This document shows, in pieces, positions 42,949-53,565 of a stretch of DNA of 64,000 bases. This DNA is from Psychroflexus sediminis (GTDB lineage: Bacteria; Bacteroidota; Bacteroidia; Flavobacteriales; Flavobacteriaceae). The notes under the pieces are model-generated. The model made no database searches and had not been told where the DNA came from. It saw only the letters and a program-made list of their open reading frames with translations. The stretch lies in NCBI RefSeq assembly GCF_900099815.1, contig NZ_FNCW01000004.1:216907-280906 (forward strand), given 5' to 3'. The first letter of the stretch is position 1, and each line of letters starts with the position of its first letter. Position numbers and translations under genes: made by a program.

Positions 42949-45900
42949 TTATTTTTTAATAAATCTCAAGGTTTTTGATGTTTTCCCATCATTAGCATCA
43001 ACTTTGGCAAAATAAACGCCACTGGACAGATTACTGACGTCAATGGACAGGTCTTTGCCTGTGGTGATTAATCTTCCATTCATATCATAAATGGCAACTT
43101 TATCTAACTTAAAATTAGATCCTTCAATTGTTATGAATTGTGATGCCGGATTTGGAGAGAGTTTTATGTTGAGATCTAAACCTAAATCTCTCACTCCTAA
43201 GGTTGTCTCCACAACTACAATTACAGAAACCGTTGTACTATTCCCTTCAGCATCTGTAGCCGTTAAATTGACTTCATATTCTCCAGCTGAAGTAAATGTA
43301 TCCTGATCCAGACTCAATGTGATATTACCTTCAGAAGAACAGTTATCTGTTACACTTAATAAGACATCAATGGGCTGAATACTCACGGTATTATTGGAAT
43401 CCAGGCTAACATTAATACTAACTGTTTCTAGTATCGGAGCCAGGTTATCAACAACAGTCACTATGGCAGTTGCCGTAGACTGATTGCCTGAGGTATCCGT
43501 CACCGTTAAAGTTACAGTATTTTCACCCAGAGTTGAACAGTCAAAACTAGTAACATCCAAAGCTAAAACTTCAATACCACAATTGTCTGAAGAACCGTTA
43601 TCTATTTGAGCAGCAGTAATACTTGCAGCACCAAATTCGTCCAATTCTAGACTTAGATTCTGAGCAACAGCCGCTGGTACAGCAGTGTCTGTCACAGTCA
43701 CTATCGCTGTCGCGGCAGACTGATTGCCAGAAGCATCAGTCGCGGTTAACGTTACGGTGTTTTCTCCCAAAGTTGAACAGTTGAAACTGGTGACATCCAA
43801 AGCCAAGTTATCAATACCACAATTGTCCAAAGAACCATTATCAACCTCAGCAGCAGTAATACTTGCAGCACCAAATTCGTCCAATTCTACACTTAGATTC
43901 TGTGCAACAGCCACTGGTACAGCAGTGTCTGTCACCGTCACTAATGCTGTCGCAGTAGACTGATTGCCTGAGCTATCCGTCACGGTTAGAGTTACGGTGT
44001 TTTCACCCAGAGTTGAACAGTTAAAACTGGTGACATCTAAAGCCAAGTTATCAATACCACAATTGTCTGAAGAACCATTGTCAACCTCAGCAGCAGTAAT
44101 GCTGGCAGCTCCAAATTCATCCAATTCTAGACTTAGGTTTTGAGTGACAACCGCTGGTACAGCAGTGTCTGTCACCGTCACTATCGCTGTCGCCGTAGCC
44201 TGATTGCCTGAGGTGTCAGTTACCGTTAAAGTTACGGTGTTCTCACCCAGAGTTGAACAGTCAAAACTGGTGACATCTAAAGCCAAAGCTTCAATACCAC
44301 AATTGTCTGAAGAACCGTTATCTATTTGAGCAGCAGTAATGCTGGCAGCTCCAAACTCGTCTAATTCTACCGTTAGATTTTGAGTAACAGCCGCTGGCAC
44401 AGCAGTGTCTGTCACAGTCACTATCGCTGTCGCCGTAGCCTGATTACCTGAGCTATCCGTCACCGTTAACGTTACGGTGTTTTCTCCCAGAGTTGAACAG
44501 TCAAAACTTGTGACATCTAAAGCCAAGTTATCAATACCACAATTGTCTGATGAACCGTTATCTATTTGAGCAGCAGTAATGCTGGCAGCGCCAAATTCAT
44601 CCAATTCTAGACTTAGGTTTTGAGTCACTGCGGTAGGTAAACTATTATCAACAACAGTAACAGTTGCCGTGCCAGTTGAAATATTACCATTTACATCAGT
44701 TGCGTAGAGAGTAACAGGGTTAATGCCAACATCAGAACACTGGAAATCTAACTGAGTTTTAGTTTCCGTGTTTGAAAAGCTAAACCCGGGAAAATAACCA
44801 GTTATTATATTAAGCCTCCAAGCTTCAGGTAGGTCAGCCATCGTAACTCCTGAGGATGAGTTCAAGTATTTAGTTGTTCCAAGAACTGAAAAATCAGATT
44901 TAATAAAGAAAGGTTCTGTTGGGTCAAATAGATCTCCGGCAATTTTGCCTTGCTGTTCGATCGTAAAAGTTGTTCTGGTAGTTGAGGTTTCCCAGGTCAC
45001 ATCTCCAAGCGAATTATTATTACCTCTCCATTGGATGTTTCTATCTTGTGTAGAGCCAGCCTTTCTGTATTTTATACGAAGAACATCACCAATCCTTAAG
45101 AATTGATCTATTTGAGTTACAGGTTCGAAGCTTATTGGATCATTTGCCGTATTCATCGAAACAAAGCCAACATTGAAGCCAAGTGATGAAGTTCTAGATG
45201 AATTTTGAAGTGCATAATCGTTAGAAACCCCATAAATCAAAGCATTAAATAGACCACAATTATCCGAACTGCCATTATCAATTTGGTCTGAAGCAATGCT
45301 TGCCTCGCCATTAGCATCAAGTTCTACGATTATGTCTTGAGTAATTACCGTCGGCACAGTTGTATCTGTTACAGTAATAATAGCTGTCTCTGTAGCCTGG
45401 TTCCCAGAGGTATCGGTCACCGTTAAAGTCACGGTGTTTTCTCCCAGAGTTGAACAGTCAAAACTGGTAACATCTAATGCTAAACTTTCGATATCACAAT
45501 TGTCAGATGAACCATTATCAACTTCAGCAGCAGTAATGCTGGCAGCTCCAAACTCGTCTAATTCTACACTTAGATCTTTTGTTAAAACTGTTGGGGCTGT
45601 ATTATCTTGAACGGTTACTGTAAAGCTCGAAGTTGTAGAATTTCCAGATGCATCTGTTGCTGTGTAGGTTACCGTTGTTGAGCCTACATTAAAAACATCA
45701 CCTGAATTATGAGTACTTGTGAAAGCTTGAACTGTACAATTATCTGTAGCATAAACTCCTGTCGAAACAGAAGTTCTCATGGTTAATTGCCATCCTGGAT
45801 TTAATCCATAATTATTAGAATAATAGTTACCGTAATTGTAAGATTCATTAGCTACTATGGAACCGATGTCATTCAAAAACCTTACTGTATATATATTTCC

Positions 45901-47436
45901 TGATTGGACAATTAATCCAGCACCTGCTGTTATATTCAATTCTTCCCAGCCAGAGCAAACATTACCTAGATTGTAGAAATTAGTATATAATAATGTGCCG
46001 GAAATACCATCTCCAGCGTATATTTCCATTGTAAATGCTCTATTTACACATCCATTAGTAAATATTTCTATTTGTGATAATGCTCCGGATTGTCCGGCCG
46101 TAAATGACTGCCATTGGTCTGACCCAGCTGTTCCAATGGAAGACTGGTCCTGATTAAGGTCTAAAACAGTTTCAGCCCAATTAACCGTTGCATCACAGCT
46201 TCCTGGAGTGTTACTCACAGTTATGTTTGAAGGAATATTTGAAATTGCCGGAGAGGTATTATCTACAACGGTAACTATTGCTGTCGCATTAGCCTGATTA
46301 CCTGAAACATCAGTCACCGTTAACGTCACTGTGTTTTCGCCCAGAGTTGAACAGTCAAAACTACTGACATCCAAAGCTAAACTTTCAATACCACAATTGT
46401 CTGATGAACCATTGTCTACATCAGTAGCTGTAATACTTGCAGCTCCAAACTCGTCTAATTCAACAGTTAGATTTTGAGTGACCACTGTTGGTGCTGCAGT
46501 ATCTTCAACGTTGATATCAAAATTGCAGTTTGAAATATTACCATCTATATCTTCTGCTGTCCAGGTGACGGTGGTAGTACCAAGGTTAAAATCAACTCCA
46601 TCAAGACTAGTACCTGTTCCTGTAGTAGCACCCGATAAGGTGTAATTTCTGGCTATATTATTGTAAATTTCAAGTCTTCCATTTAAGAGATTTGCAATAT
46701 CACCATGAGTGCCCGTAATTATAAACCCCCACTGCTCTCCTGCTGTCACAGTCACTGAGGAATTACCTGAATTGCTGAAAGAGCAGCCTCCACCGGAGTA
46801 CAATGTTTCCACAATAGTGTCGGGAGTGCCCACCCATATGCGGTATAATGCCTGACTCTGAAACCAGGAATGACAGCCCTGCAAAAACCAGTCAAAAGAA
46901 ATGGTTTCGGTTGCATTTGCTGTAATTGAATAGGTATAGGTTCCATTTCTTGGCGTGCCGTTTCCATTATAGGCCAGCCTTAAACGCTGCTGACCAGTAA
47001 CTTCAGCATAGTCTATGCTTGTCGTTCCTCGTGATGCCGTTGCAGACCAGTTGTCTTTGTTAAGGTAATCTTTGACCACATCCTCACTTACAGAAGGATC
47101 CCAGTTTGTTCCGGTATGCGTGTAAGCACAGGAGTCTGTATTCGTGCTTAAGGTTTGGTCGTTAATACAGTTTAAAATGGGTACGGAATTACTAACAACA
47201 GTGAAATCTGTTTTTGCTTCAGATGTGCCTTTATCCTCTTTAACATCTGCAGGCTTTAAAAGGCTAAAGCTCTCTTTCTGAGTTTCAGTTTTAGAAAGGT
47301 TTGAATCTCGAATACTGTAGTAAGTATCCCAAAATAGTTTGGAGGATGAATTTTCTTCATTTCTGTTTTGTGCAACTGTTGTAGTAATACACATCAAAAA
47401 TATAAGAGTTAAAAAAGTAAAGTAGTTTTTTTTCAT
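42949..47436 (-). CDS. Giant T9SS-secreted surface protein with tandem HYR/Ig-like repeats
   Basis: A 1495-residue exported protein: signal peptide (MKKNYFTFLTLIFLMCITTTVAQ), an N-terminal region with a lectin-like beta domain, then HYR/Ig-like repeats of about 80 residues with the phrase VELDEFGAASITA...SSDNCGIE...SFDCSTLGENTVTLTVTD. Two repeat-like inserts break the series (residues about 400-520 and 710-850). Five almost identical repeats follow (DNA 43441-44640, 240 bp each), then a divergent one. The C-terminus (LSPNPASQFITIEG...VYDMNGRLITTG-like to TSKTLRFIKK) is a type A T9SS sorting domain. It is probably a surface adhesin. Cys pairs within repeats may form disulfides. Confidence 0.92.
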   Translation of the reverse strand: MKKNYFTFLTLIFLMCITTTVAQNRNEENSSSKLFWDTYYSIRDSNLSKTETQKESFSLLKPADVKEDKGTSEAKTDFTVVSNSVPILNCINDQTLSTNTDSCAYTHTGTNWDPSVSEDVVKDYLNKDNWSATASRGTTSIDYAEVTGQQRLRLAYNGNGTPRNGTYTYSITANATETISFDWFLQGCHSWFQSQALYRIWVGTPDTIVETLYSGGGCSFSNSGNSSVTVTAGEQWGFIITGTHGDIANLLNGRLEIYNNIARNYTLSGATTGTGTSLDGVDFNLGTTTVTWTAEDIDGNISNCNFDINVEDTAAPTVVTQNLTVELDEFGAASITATDVDNGSSDNCGIESLALDVSSFDCSTLGENTVTLTVTDVSGNQANATAIVTVVDNTSPAISNIPSNITVSNTPGSCDATVNWAETVLDLNQDQSSIGTAGSDQWQSFTAGQSGALSQIEIFTNGCVNRAFTMEIYAGDGISGTLLYTNFYNLGNVCSGWEELNITAGAGLIVQSGNIYTVRFLNDIGSIVANESYNYGNYYSNNYGLNPGWQLTMRTSVSTGVYATDNCTVQAFTSTHNSGDVFNVGSTTVTYTATDASGNSTTSSFTVTVQDNTAPTVLTKDLSVELDEFGAASITAAEVDNGSSDNCDIESLALDVTSFDCSTLGENTVTLTVTDTSGNQATETAIITVTDTTVPTVITQDIIVELDANGEASIASDQIDNGSSDNCGLFNALIYGVSNDYALQNSSRTSSLGFNVGFVSMNTANDPISFEPVTQIDQFLRIGDVLRIKYRKAGSTQDRNIQWRGNNNSLGDVTWETSTTRTTFTIEQQGKIAGDLFDPTEPFFIKSDFSVLGTTKYLNSSSGVTMADLPEAWRLNIITGYFPGFSFSNTETKTQLDFQCSDVGINPVTLYATDVNGNISTGTATVTVVDNSLPTAVTQNLSLELDEFGAASITAAQIDNGSSDNCGIDNLALDVTSFDCSTLGENTVTLTVTDSSGNQATATAIVTVTDTAVPAAVTQNLTVELDEFGAASITAAQIDNGSSDNCGIEALALDVTSFDCSTLGENTVTLTVTDTSGNQATATAIVTVTDTAVPAVVTQNLSLELDEFGAASITAAEVDNGSSDNCGIDNLALDVTSFNCSTLGENTVTLTVTDSSGNQSTATALVTVTDTAVPVAVAQNLSVELDEFGAASITAAEVDNGSLDNCGIDNLALDVTSFNCSTLGENTVTLTATDASGNQSAATAIVTVTDTAVPAAVAQNLSLELDEFGAASITAAQIDNGSSDNCGIEVLALDVTSFDCSTLGENTVTLTVTDTSGNQSTATAIVTVVDNLAPILETVSINVSLDSNNTVSIQPIDVLLSVTDNCSSEGNITLSLDQDTFTSAGEYEVNLTATDAEGNSTTVSVIVVVETTLGVRDLGLDLNIKLSPNPASQFITIEGSNFKLDKVAIYDMNGRLITTGKDLSIDVSNLSSGVYFAKVDANDGKTSKTLRFIKK
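43441..44640 (-). repeat. Five 240-bp direct repeats inside the T9SS gene
   Basis: Five consecutive copies with exactly 240-bp spacing (anchor GTCA...CTAT at 43457, 43697, 43937, 44177, 44417). They differ at scattered third-codon positions. More divergent copies lie near 45361-45600 and 46260-46500. In-frame unit size equals 80 residues, so unit number can change without a frameshift. Confidence 0.95.
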
Positions 47437-48489
47437 TATTGTTTTATTAAGGATTAAAAAGGACTGATGTGATCACATGAATTAAAAGAGATATGTTTTG
47501 ATCACTTTATTGACTTGATACCATCTCTTATCTTAGTAATTCAGCATAGGCAGGTTGATTAGATTAGAGGTATAAATAAGGATTTTTCAATACTATTGAG
47601 ATGGATTGACATCTGACCTGGACCGGGCATTGAAAAAAGAAAGATGAATGATGAATTAGAATAGGCTAAGTTGTGGAGTGTACATGTATTATAAAAATTT
47701 AAGTCCGTACTTGTCATAAATGAAAAAAATCAATATTTTTCTGTATTACTTAAAATTTGAATTTTGTAAATTTTAAGCTTATGCTTTCCTAACGTATTCA
47801 TAACGAAACAAATGTGATATTTTAAATCCTGTGAATATTAAAAGATGTTAAAAATTTAACATTATATTATGATAAAATATGAGACCTGAGCAATGAAGTT
47901 CTTTAGCCGTAAGGTGTCATTCAGACCTCGCTTGCTAAATGCCTCTGATTATATGTATACTTATAAAGACTTGATGTAAAATTCAGTCAAAAGTGGATTA
48001 GGTTGGGAGATTTCACCAAACCTCAAGAGGAATAGTTTCGGGATATGAATTAGATTCCTGCAGGGTTAAAAATCTAAAATTTTTAAAAAAAGACTAATAC
48101 CATCATTTTATCTTTAAAAAAAAAACAGTTCTGCCCTTATAGCAAACCTATGAGTTCGTATTCGTCATACCGGCTTTTCTTATGGCTTCTTTTCTAAGCA
48201 GCTGTCAGTTCTGACCGGTTCAATATCTACACCTACGGAATAAATTTTCAGGTTCTGAATCATCCGGTTTCAAGGACATATCGTTAAGGCGATTACTATT
48301 AGCTTCATAGCAAATACAGGGCTTTAAAGCTTTCCCCCCACGTCCTCAAAATAAAAATTTAGTAAGCCTTCCAAAGAATGATTTAGTATGCACTTGTATC
48401 AAATGCTGCAAAAGCCGGAAGACTCCCAAAACAATTAAAAAGCCGGAGCTGTTCCTGTGAATTGAACTAACTTTACTTCAAAAAACAGC
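47437..48489. other. 1-kb gene-free region between divergent genes
   Basis: AT-rich sequence between the T9SS gene and the FUSC gene. No ORF above noise, no tRNA, no TPP-like motif and no strong hairpin was found. It is probably the promoter area of the surface-protein gene and spacer. The FUSC leader has no visible ATG near the frame start. Confidence 0.6.
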
Positions 48490-50745
48490 TTGAAAGAAAG
48501 CATCAAACAACTCGAATTATTCTTTAAGAGTTCCAATTTTGATCGCGGTATTCGTGTGGGCGTAGCGCTGGCCATACCCTTTGCTGTTTTTTACGCTTTA
48601 GGTTATTTCGAATTGGCTCTTCCCGTTGTATTAGGTGCGTTTTTAAACGCTCCGGGAGACATGCCAGGCAGTAGAAAACGCAAAGTTAACTCTATTCTGA
48701 TCAGTACGGGTTTAACCATGCTGATCACCGCCATCATCCTGTTTACAAAACCATACCTGCCCCTCTTATTAATCACCATGGGAGTGATTGCCTTTTTTGT
48801 ATCCCTGCTGTCTGTTTATGGGTTTAGGGCCTCTCTGGTGTCTTTCTCAGGCTTATTGGCAATGGTCATTGCCTTTGCAATCGATAAAACATCGACTTCT
48901 GCTATTTTGATCCAGGTGGCCCTGATGGGCGTCGGTGGTCTCTGGTATTTAGCGGTATCCCTGCTGTTTCAAGTCATCTTCCCCAATAAAGATCAAAATC
49001 AGTTGCTCTCGGATACGCTGCAGTTGACCGGTGAGTATTTGAAGCTGCGTGCCAAACTGCTCACCAGTACAAAAAATAGAGACCAGCGCATTCAGCAAAA
49101 TTTCAGTCTTCAAAATCAAATCAACGATAAGCACGAAAGCCTTCGAGAGACGCTATTATCCGCCAGAAAACACTCAGGACGCTCACGCTACGAAGAGAAA
49201 CAACTCCTGATATTTATTTCGACCATCAAAATTTTTGAACTCATCGAAGCCGAGCAGATGAATTATGAAACCATCGCTAAAATTTTTAAGGATAAAAAAG
49301 AATTTTTAAAACCGGCAAAACAATTGAATAAGCGTATGGGCAACCATCTCATTCGTCTGTCCGAAGTGCTGATGCAGCGCAATGCATTACCCGATAAAAA
49401 GAAGTTGACGCTGGCTTTAACCAGGGCAAACGATTCCATAACGGCTTATCTGGGAAGGCTTAAGCTGCCCCAGGCCAGAGAAGGCGCTTTGATCTTGAAA
49501 AACTTATACGATTTCCAGGAACAGACGCTGGAAGAAATTACAGCGATCAGAAGAGCAATGGATAATGTGAAAGAGGCTTCAAAAGTGTCTTTAAAACGCC
49601 AGGATGCCAGCCAGTTTTTGACCCTGCACGAGTACAGGCTGAATATGATCTTACAAAACCTGCGTCTGGACTCCACCTTATTCAGGCACTCATTAAGACT
49701 TAGCATAGCCATGCTGTTCGCCTACAGCCTGGGCCTCTTTTTTGAAATACAAAACACCTACTGGATTTTACTTACCATCATAGTCATTATGCGTCCCAGT
49801 TATGGATTGACCAGGGAGCGCTCTAAGGATCGAATTACAGGTACCCTCATTGGAGCGGTCATCGCTGTGGGGATTGTTTTACTGACTCAAAATGAAATAG
49901 TCTATGCGGTCCTGGCCCTGGTCTCTCTGGTTTTTGCCTTCGCCTTGATTCAGCAGAACTATAAGTGGGCTGCAGCCCTTATCACCATTAGTATTGTATT
50001 TGTCTACTCGTTTATCAACCCTAAAGCCTTGGAAGTTATACAGTACAGGGTGATAGATACCTGTATAGGGGCGATCATCGCCGTAGTGGCTAATTACAGC
50101 CTGCTGCCCAGCTGGGAAGTATTTAACCTTAAACAGGTCCTCATAAAGGCACTTAAAGCCAACAAAACCTATCTTCTGGCTACTCAGGACTTATACAGGG
50201 ATCCTGAGGATAATATTTTGGCTTATAATTTGGCGAGAAAAGAGGCCTTTCTGGCTATCAGCCAGTTGAACGCTGCCTTTCAGAGACTGACTCAGGACCC
50301 TAAATCCAAACAAAAAGAATTTCAGCTGATTTATGAAATGGTAACCCTTCACCAGACGCTCATTGCTGCCATAGCCTCTATCGGCAACTTCATCACCCAG
50401 CATCAAACCACCCCGGCTTCTGTTGAATTCAATATGCTCATCCAGAGAATCTCAAATACACTTCAGGGCGCCCTGGATGGTCTGGAACAAACTTCAACTC
50501 AGGACAACATAGCTCAGGCTAAAGCTGAAGATGCTCATGAGAAATTGCTCAACAAATATAAGCGCTTAGCCCAGGCAAGAGATGAAAACATCAAACTTGG
50601 GAATGAAGCTCTGGATACCGAAACCCTGCATGCGTTACAGGAAGCCTACCTCATCTCTAACCATCTGGGATGGCTTGTCTCTTTAGCCGATAATTTGAAG
50701 CGCTCTACAAAGCGCTACAAGGAGACGATTTTGCAGGAGGAATGA
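48490..50745 (+). CDS. FUSC-family (YccS-like) membrane protein
   Basis: A 751-residue protein starting at TTG (KESIKQLELFFKSSNFDRGIRVGVALAIPFAVFYALGYFELALPVVLGAFLNAPGDMPGSRKRK). The next Met is about 57 codons inside the first TM bundle, so TTG is the credible start. Two blocks of about six TMs flank a coiled-coil cytoplasmic part (about residues 170-390). The second block has NTYWILLTIIVIMRPSYGLTRERSKDRITGTLIGA, the FUSC signature. It then ends in a helical C-terminal region. FUSC proteins resemble fusaric-acid efflux pumps (AaeB/YccS). A weak terminator hairpin follows. Confidence 0.88.
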   Translation: MKESIKQLELFFKSSNFDRGIRVGVALAIPFAVFYALGYFELALPVVLGAFLNAPGDMPGSRKRKVNSILISTGLTMLITAIILFTKPYLPLLLITMGVIAFFVSLLSVYGFRASLVSFSGLLAMVIAFAIDKTSTSAILIQVALMGVGGLWYLAVSLLFQVIFPNKDQNQLLSDTLQLTGEYLKLRAKLLTSTKNRDQRIQQNFSLQNQINDKHESLRETLLSARKHSGRSRYEEKQLLIFISTIKIFELIEAEQMNYETIAKIFKDKKEFLKPAKQLNKRMGNHLIRLSEVLMQRNALPDKKKLTLALTRANDSITAYLGRLKLPQAREGALILKNLYDFQEQTLEEITAIRRAMDNVKEASKVSLKRQDASQFLTLHEYRLNMILQNLRLDSTLFRHSLRLSIAMLFAYSLGLFFEIQNTYWILLTIIVIMRPSYGLTRERSKDRITGTLIGAVIAVGIVLLTQNEIVYAVLALVSLVFAFALIQQNYKWAAALITISIVFVYSFINPKALEVIQYRVIDTCIGAIIAVVANYSLLPSWEVFNLKQVLIKALKANKTYLLATQDLYRDPEDNILAYNLARKEAFLAISQLNAAFQRLTQDPKSKQKEFQLIYEMVTLHQTLIAAIASIGNFITQHQTTPASVEFNMLIQRISNTLQGALDGLEQTSTQDNIAQAKAEDAHEKLLNKYKRLAQARDENIKLGNEALDTETLHALQEAYLISNHLGWLVSLADNLKRSTKRYKETILQEE

Positions 50746-50770
50746 AAAGCTCATCATCTACGTTAAGCTG

Positions 50771-50795
50771 AAACCCTTTCTATCAGGGTTTTACA
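50771..50795 (+). terminator. Possible terminator of the FUSC gene
   Basis: AAACCCT / AGGGTTT stem with a 7-base loop and a short T tail (TTTT), 25 bases after the stop. Confidence 0.45.
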
Positions 50796-51027
50796 ACCGC
50801 TTTCTTAAATTAAATAATACTGACTTTTTACCTGCGCAGGTATCTGTCCCTGTCAAAGTCAAAATACCTTGTCTTTGGGATTCAACACAGGGCTGCTTTT
50901 CAGCCTCGTGACCCTTAGGTTCAAAATAACCAGACACAGTCAGAATATCGTTTTTATAGAACTATTCCGATTTAAAATTACTATTTTTAGGTGACTATAA
51001 TGAACAGGAAAGAACTGTATAGCACAG

Positions 51028-51258
51028 ATGAAGAAGTCTAAACTTGATAAGCTACTCAAAGAAGAAGAAAAAACCACAGAATCACTATTCTCTTTGATTT
51101 ATTACTTTGCTAAGGACTGGATGCGACCCTCGCCCAAACACCCCCTTGCACTCCAGATTCTTCTTTTTATTTTAAAATTACCTGTCCTGATCTTATTTCT
51201 AAGCTTATCCCCTGTCATTTTTTTATTTTTGTTCATCACTCTTGTTGTTGGATTATGA
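51028..51258 (+). CDS. Small membrane protein, unknown
   Basis: 76 residues: an N-terminal charged part (KKSKLDKLLKEEEKTTES), then about two hydrophobic segments (ALQILLFILKLPVLILFLSLSPVIFLFLFITLVVGL). It overlaps the following gene by 4 bases, which supports translational coupling and a real gene. No family is recognised. Confidence 0.6.
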   Translation: MKKSKLDKLLKEEEKTTESLFSLIYYFAKDWMRPSPKHPLALQILLFILKLPVLILFLSLSPVIFLFLFITLVVGL

Positions 51259-51641
51259 AACAGGAAAGCCCCGTCCTAATCCTGGTGATTGTTTCTGCAT
51301 CGCTGTTTTTGATACATCAGTACCTTCAACTTGGAGTTCAATTTCAAATAGATTTTCTAGATAATTATTTAGACCCTGCAGTCCTTATGCCGCTACTATT
51401 ATATGCAGTGCTTTGGGAACGCAGAATTCTTTTACGCAACAGAAACCTGGTTTTGCCCTACACCGATATATTGGGCTACTTTTTACTCATCCTGCTCTTC
51501 GGGGAACTCCTTTTTCCGCTAATCAGTGAAAAATTCACGGCAGACTATTGGGACATTCCTGCCTATGCCTTTGGTTCCCTCGCCTATGTCATCGCAAGGG
51601 AAATCTCCAATTTTAAAAACTTCAGAAATGACGAGTCTTGA
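51255..51641 (+). CDS. Small polytopic membrane protein, unknown
   Basis: 128 residues with about four TM segments (PVLILVIVSASLFLIHQYL, YLDPAVLMPLLLYAVLW, YTDILGYFLLILLFGELLFP, IPAYAFGSLAYVIA). It overlaps the previous small ORF by 4 bases. The pattern resembles VanZ-like or small flavobacterial membrane proteins without a defined role. An SRAP gene fragment lies 60 bases beyond its stop on the other strand. Confidence 0.6.
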   Translation: MKQESPVLILVIVSASLFLIHQYLQLGVQFQIDFLDNYLDPAVLMPLLLYAVLWERRILLRNRNLVLPYTDILGYFLLILLFGELLFPLISEKFTADYWDIPAYAFGSLAYVIAREISNFKNFRNDES

Positions 51642-51700
51642 TTCTCGGAACTTCTGGAGAAACAACCAGGATAACTATAAAAATCATGCGCAATTACATT

Positions 51701-51762
51701 CTGATTTCCATCCTCTTTCAGGCATTCCTTTTCCTGTTCAGCGGATAAGATCACAGGCTGGA
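51701..51762 (-). pseudogene. SRAP gene fragment
   Basis: In the minus frame the sequence reads FQPVILSAEQEKECLKED, aligning with RQPVMLSSDQENDWLKDD of the SRAP remnant at 41126. Only this 20-residue piece is seen, so it is a second, more decayed SRAP copy or part of a duplicated block. Confidence 0.5.
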
Positions 51763-51814
51763 ATAATTTGAACCGGACGCTGCGACTTGGGTTCGCTTTC
51801 AATCGTTTTATGCT

Positions 51815-52109
51815 ATGGAAAGCCTGAGTGAATTTTACTCCCCTGACATCCAAGCTTACAGAGATAAGGTTGAAATGCTGTCCATGATGTCGACCGATGA
51901 TCCTGAATTCTGGGTAGCCAATACACAAACCCCTGTGGTAGCGTCAACAGAATCTACAATAGCTACCCACCATGCCTACCATGCAAAAACATTAAGGCTT
52001 AGGGCCAACGCATTGGTTATTAAGCATGTGAGTTATCATGGATATTATGAAGACCCCAGCGGGGGAAAGCTTTGTCGACTTTATTCTTAGAAAAGCCGGG
52101 GAAGAATAA
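51815..52109 (+). pseudogene. Truncated alpha/beta-hydrolase-like gene
   Basis: The ORF from 51815 (MESLSEFYSPDIQAYRDKVEMLSMMSTDDPEFWVANTQTPVV) ends early at 52090 after YYEDPSG. One base shift later the frame continues GESFVDFILRKAGEE to a stop at 52107-52109. Such an ending (DPSGESFVDF) is the C-terminus of some flavobacterial carboxylesterase-like hydrolases, as remembered. No N-terminus with the GxSxG nucleophile is present, so it is a 3' remnant with a frameshift. Confidence 0.55.
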
Positions 52110-52463
52110 TTATGGCCTTGAAACCAAGTTTTGAGCATACCCAATATCATGTTTCTATATGCTTTTACGTATAAAACATCCATTTTTAACCCTTTTATAT
52201 CCAATTGCATATAATTAAAAAATTGATGGTGTTGAAAAATATCGCTATGGTTAAAAATTTAGCAGAAATACCTCTACAAATATTGCAATGCATTTATTAT
52301 TTTGGTATTGAGCTAAATCCCTTCCTATGGTGATTTTAATTTTTTTTTTAAAATATTAAATCGTTTGTTGTCAGTTAATTAAAACTTTATTTTATAGTTT
52401 TGTTTACACTTGTTTATGAGATCGAATAAATTTCGGTCCTTCTAAGCACCAAAAACGCACATT
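52110..52463. other. AT-rich intergenic region
   Basis: About 350 bases with long T/A tracts (e.g. TTTTTTTTTAAAATATT near 52340). No ORF or hairpin of note. Contains the upstream region of the lipoprotein at 52464. Confidence 0.6.
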
Positions 52464-53405
52464 ATGAACATTAAGTGGAGTCTTAGTATCTTAGTAATTA
52501 TCGCCTTCATAGGCTGTAAGGAACAATCAAATCAGAAGAAAGAGGAAATCAGCAGTGTTGAAGAGGAGAAACAGGATGTCATTAACATCGTCACCGAGGA
52601 CATGGATTTCCAGATGCCCGATACGATTCCTTCAGGCTGGAATACCTTTCGCTATAAAAACCTCTCCCCACAGACCCATTTTTTTCTTGTAGACAAGTAC
52701 CCGGAAGGAAAGACTTCAGAAGACGCAGAAAACCTGGTTGCCCCCGTATTTGATGATGCCATGAAATTGATAATGGAAGGGAAAAGTGAAGAAGGTTATG
52801 CCGAATTTGCAAAACTTCCAGATTGGTTTGGAGAGGTTGTATTTGTGGGTGGTTCAGGCTTGCTGTCACCTGGTCAGACTGGAGAAACCACCTTTCGTCT
52901 CAAACCGGGGGAATACGTTATTGAATGCTACGTTAAAATGAGTAATGGTGTGTTTCACACATCTATGGGCATGACGAAAGACCTTTTTGTAAGCGCTGAG
53001 GATTCCGGTAATGAAAAGCCGACAGCGGATACCGAAATTACGATCTCCAGCACAGATGGAATTGTATTCAACGACTCCATAAGTCCCGGGGAACACACCT
53101 TCTCCGTCTTTTACAAAGACCAGACCGTTCACGAAAATTTTGTCGGGCACGATGTTAACCTGGTTAAGCTGGGTGAAAACGCCAACCTGAATGCACTTGA
53201 AAACTGGATGAACTGGGCGGACCCAAAAGGCCTGATGGAACCCGCCCCCAAAGCGGTCGCCTTTATAGGAGGTGTAAACGATATGCCCGAAGGGCGAATG
53301 GGGTTTTTCAAAGCAAATTTGGAACCCGGTAACTATGTACTCATATCCGAAGTCCCTAATGCTTCAGGCAAAAACCTCATGAAGATTTTTGAGGTCTCTG
53401 AATAA
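52464..53405 (+). CDS. Lipoprotein with two cupredoxin-like domains
   Basis: A 313-residue lipoprotein (lipobox AFIGC, Cys18). After a charged linker there are two related beta-sandwich halves. Half one (about 45-175) runs from IPSGWNTFRYKNLSPQTHFFLVDKYPEG to RLKPGEYVIECYV...GVFHTSMGM. Half two (about 190-310) has ISPGEHTFSVFYKDQTVHENFVGHDVNLVKLG to NLEPGNYVLISEVPN. The 'pGeYvi.C.v....H..GM' pattern of half one is that of cupredoxins, and the Cys, His and Met are present there; half two has lost them. Metal binding is possible for half one only. Confidence 0.75.
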   Translation: MNIKWSLSILVIIAFIGCKEQSNQKKEEISSVEEEKQDVINIVTEDMDFQMPDTIPSGWNTFRYKNLSPQTHFFLVDKYPEGKTSEDAENLVAPVFDDAMKLIMEGKSEEGYAEFAKLPDWFGEVVFVGGSGLLSPGQTGETTFRLKPGEYVIECYVKMSNGVFHTSMGMTKDLFVSAEDSGNEKPTADTEITISSTDGIVFNDSISPGEHTFSVFYKDQTVHENFVGHDVNLVKLGENANLNALENWMNWADPKGLMEPAPKAVAFIGGVNDMPEGRMGFFKANLEPGNYVLISEVPNASGKNLMKIFEVSE

Positions 53406-53565
53406 AAGTAGGCGGCTGTATCCCGAGGAATCTTTTACAAATAGGAAGAGGTAATTTAATAGATATATAAATTTTCCAGGAGGAATAAGGCGTTAAAACG
53501 CACTTATATTGGAGTATATAAAAGTCAGCCTTCATAAAAACAACATGCATTAACACACTTAACAC

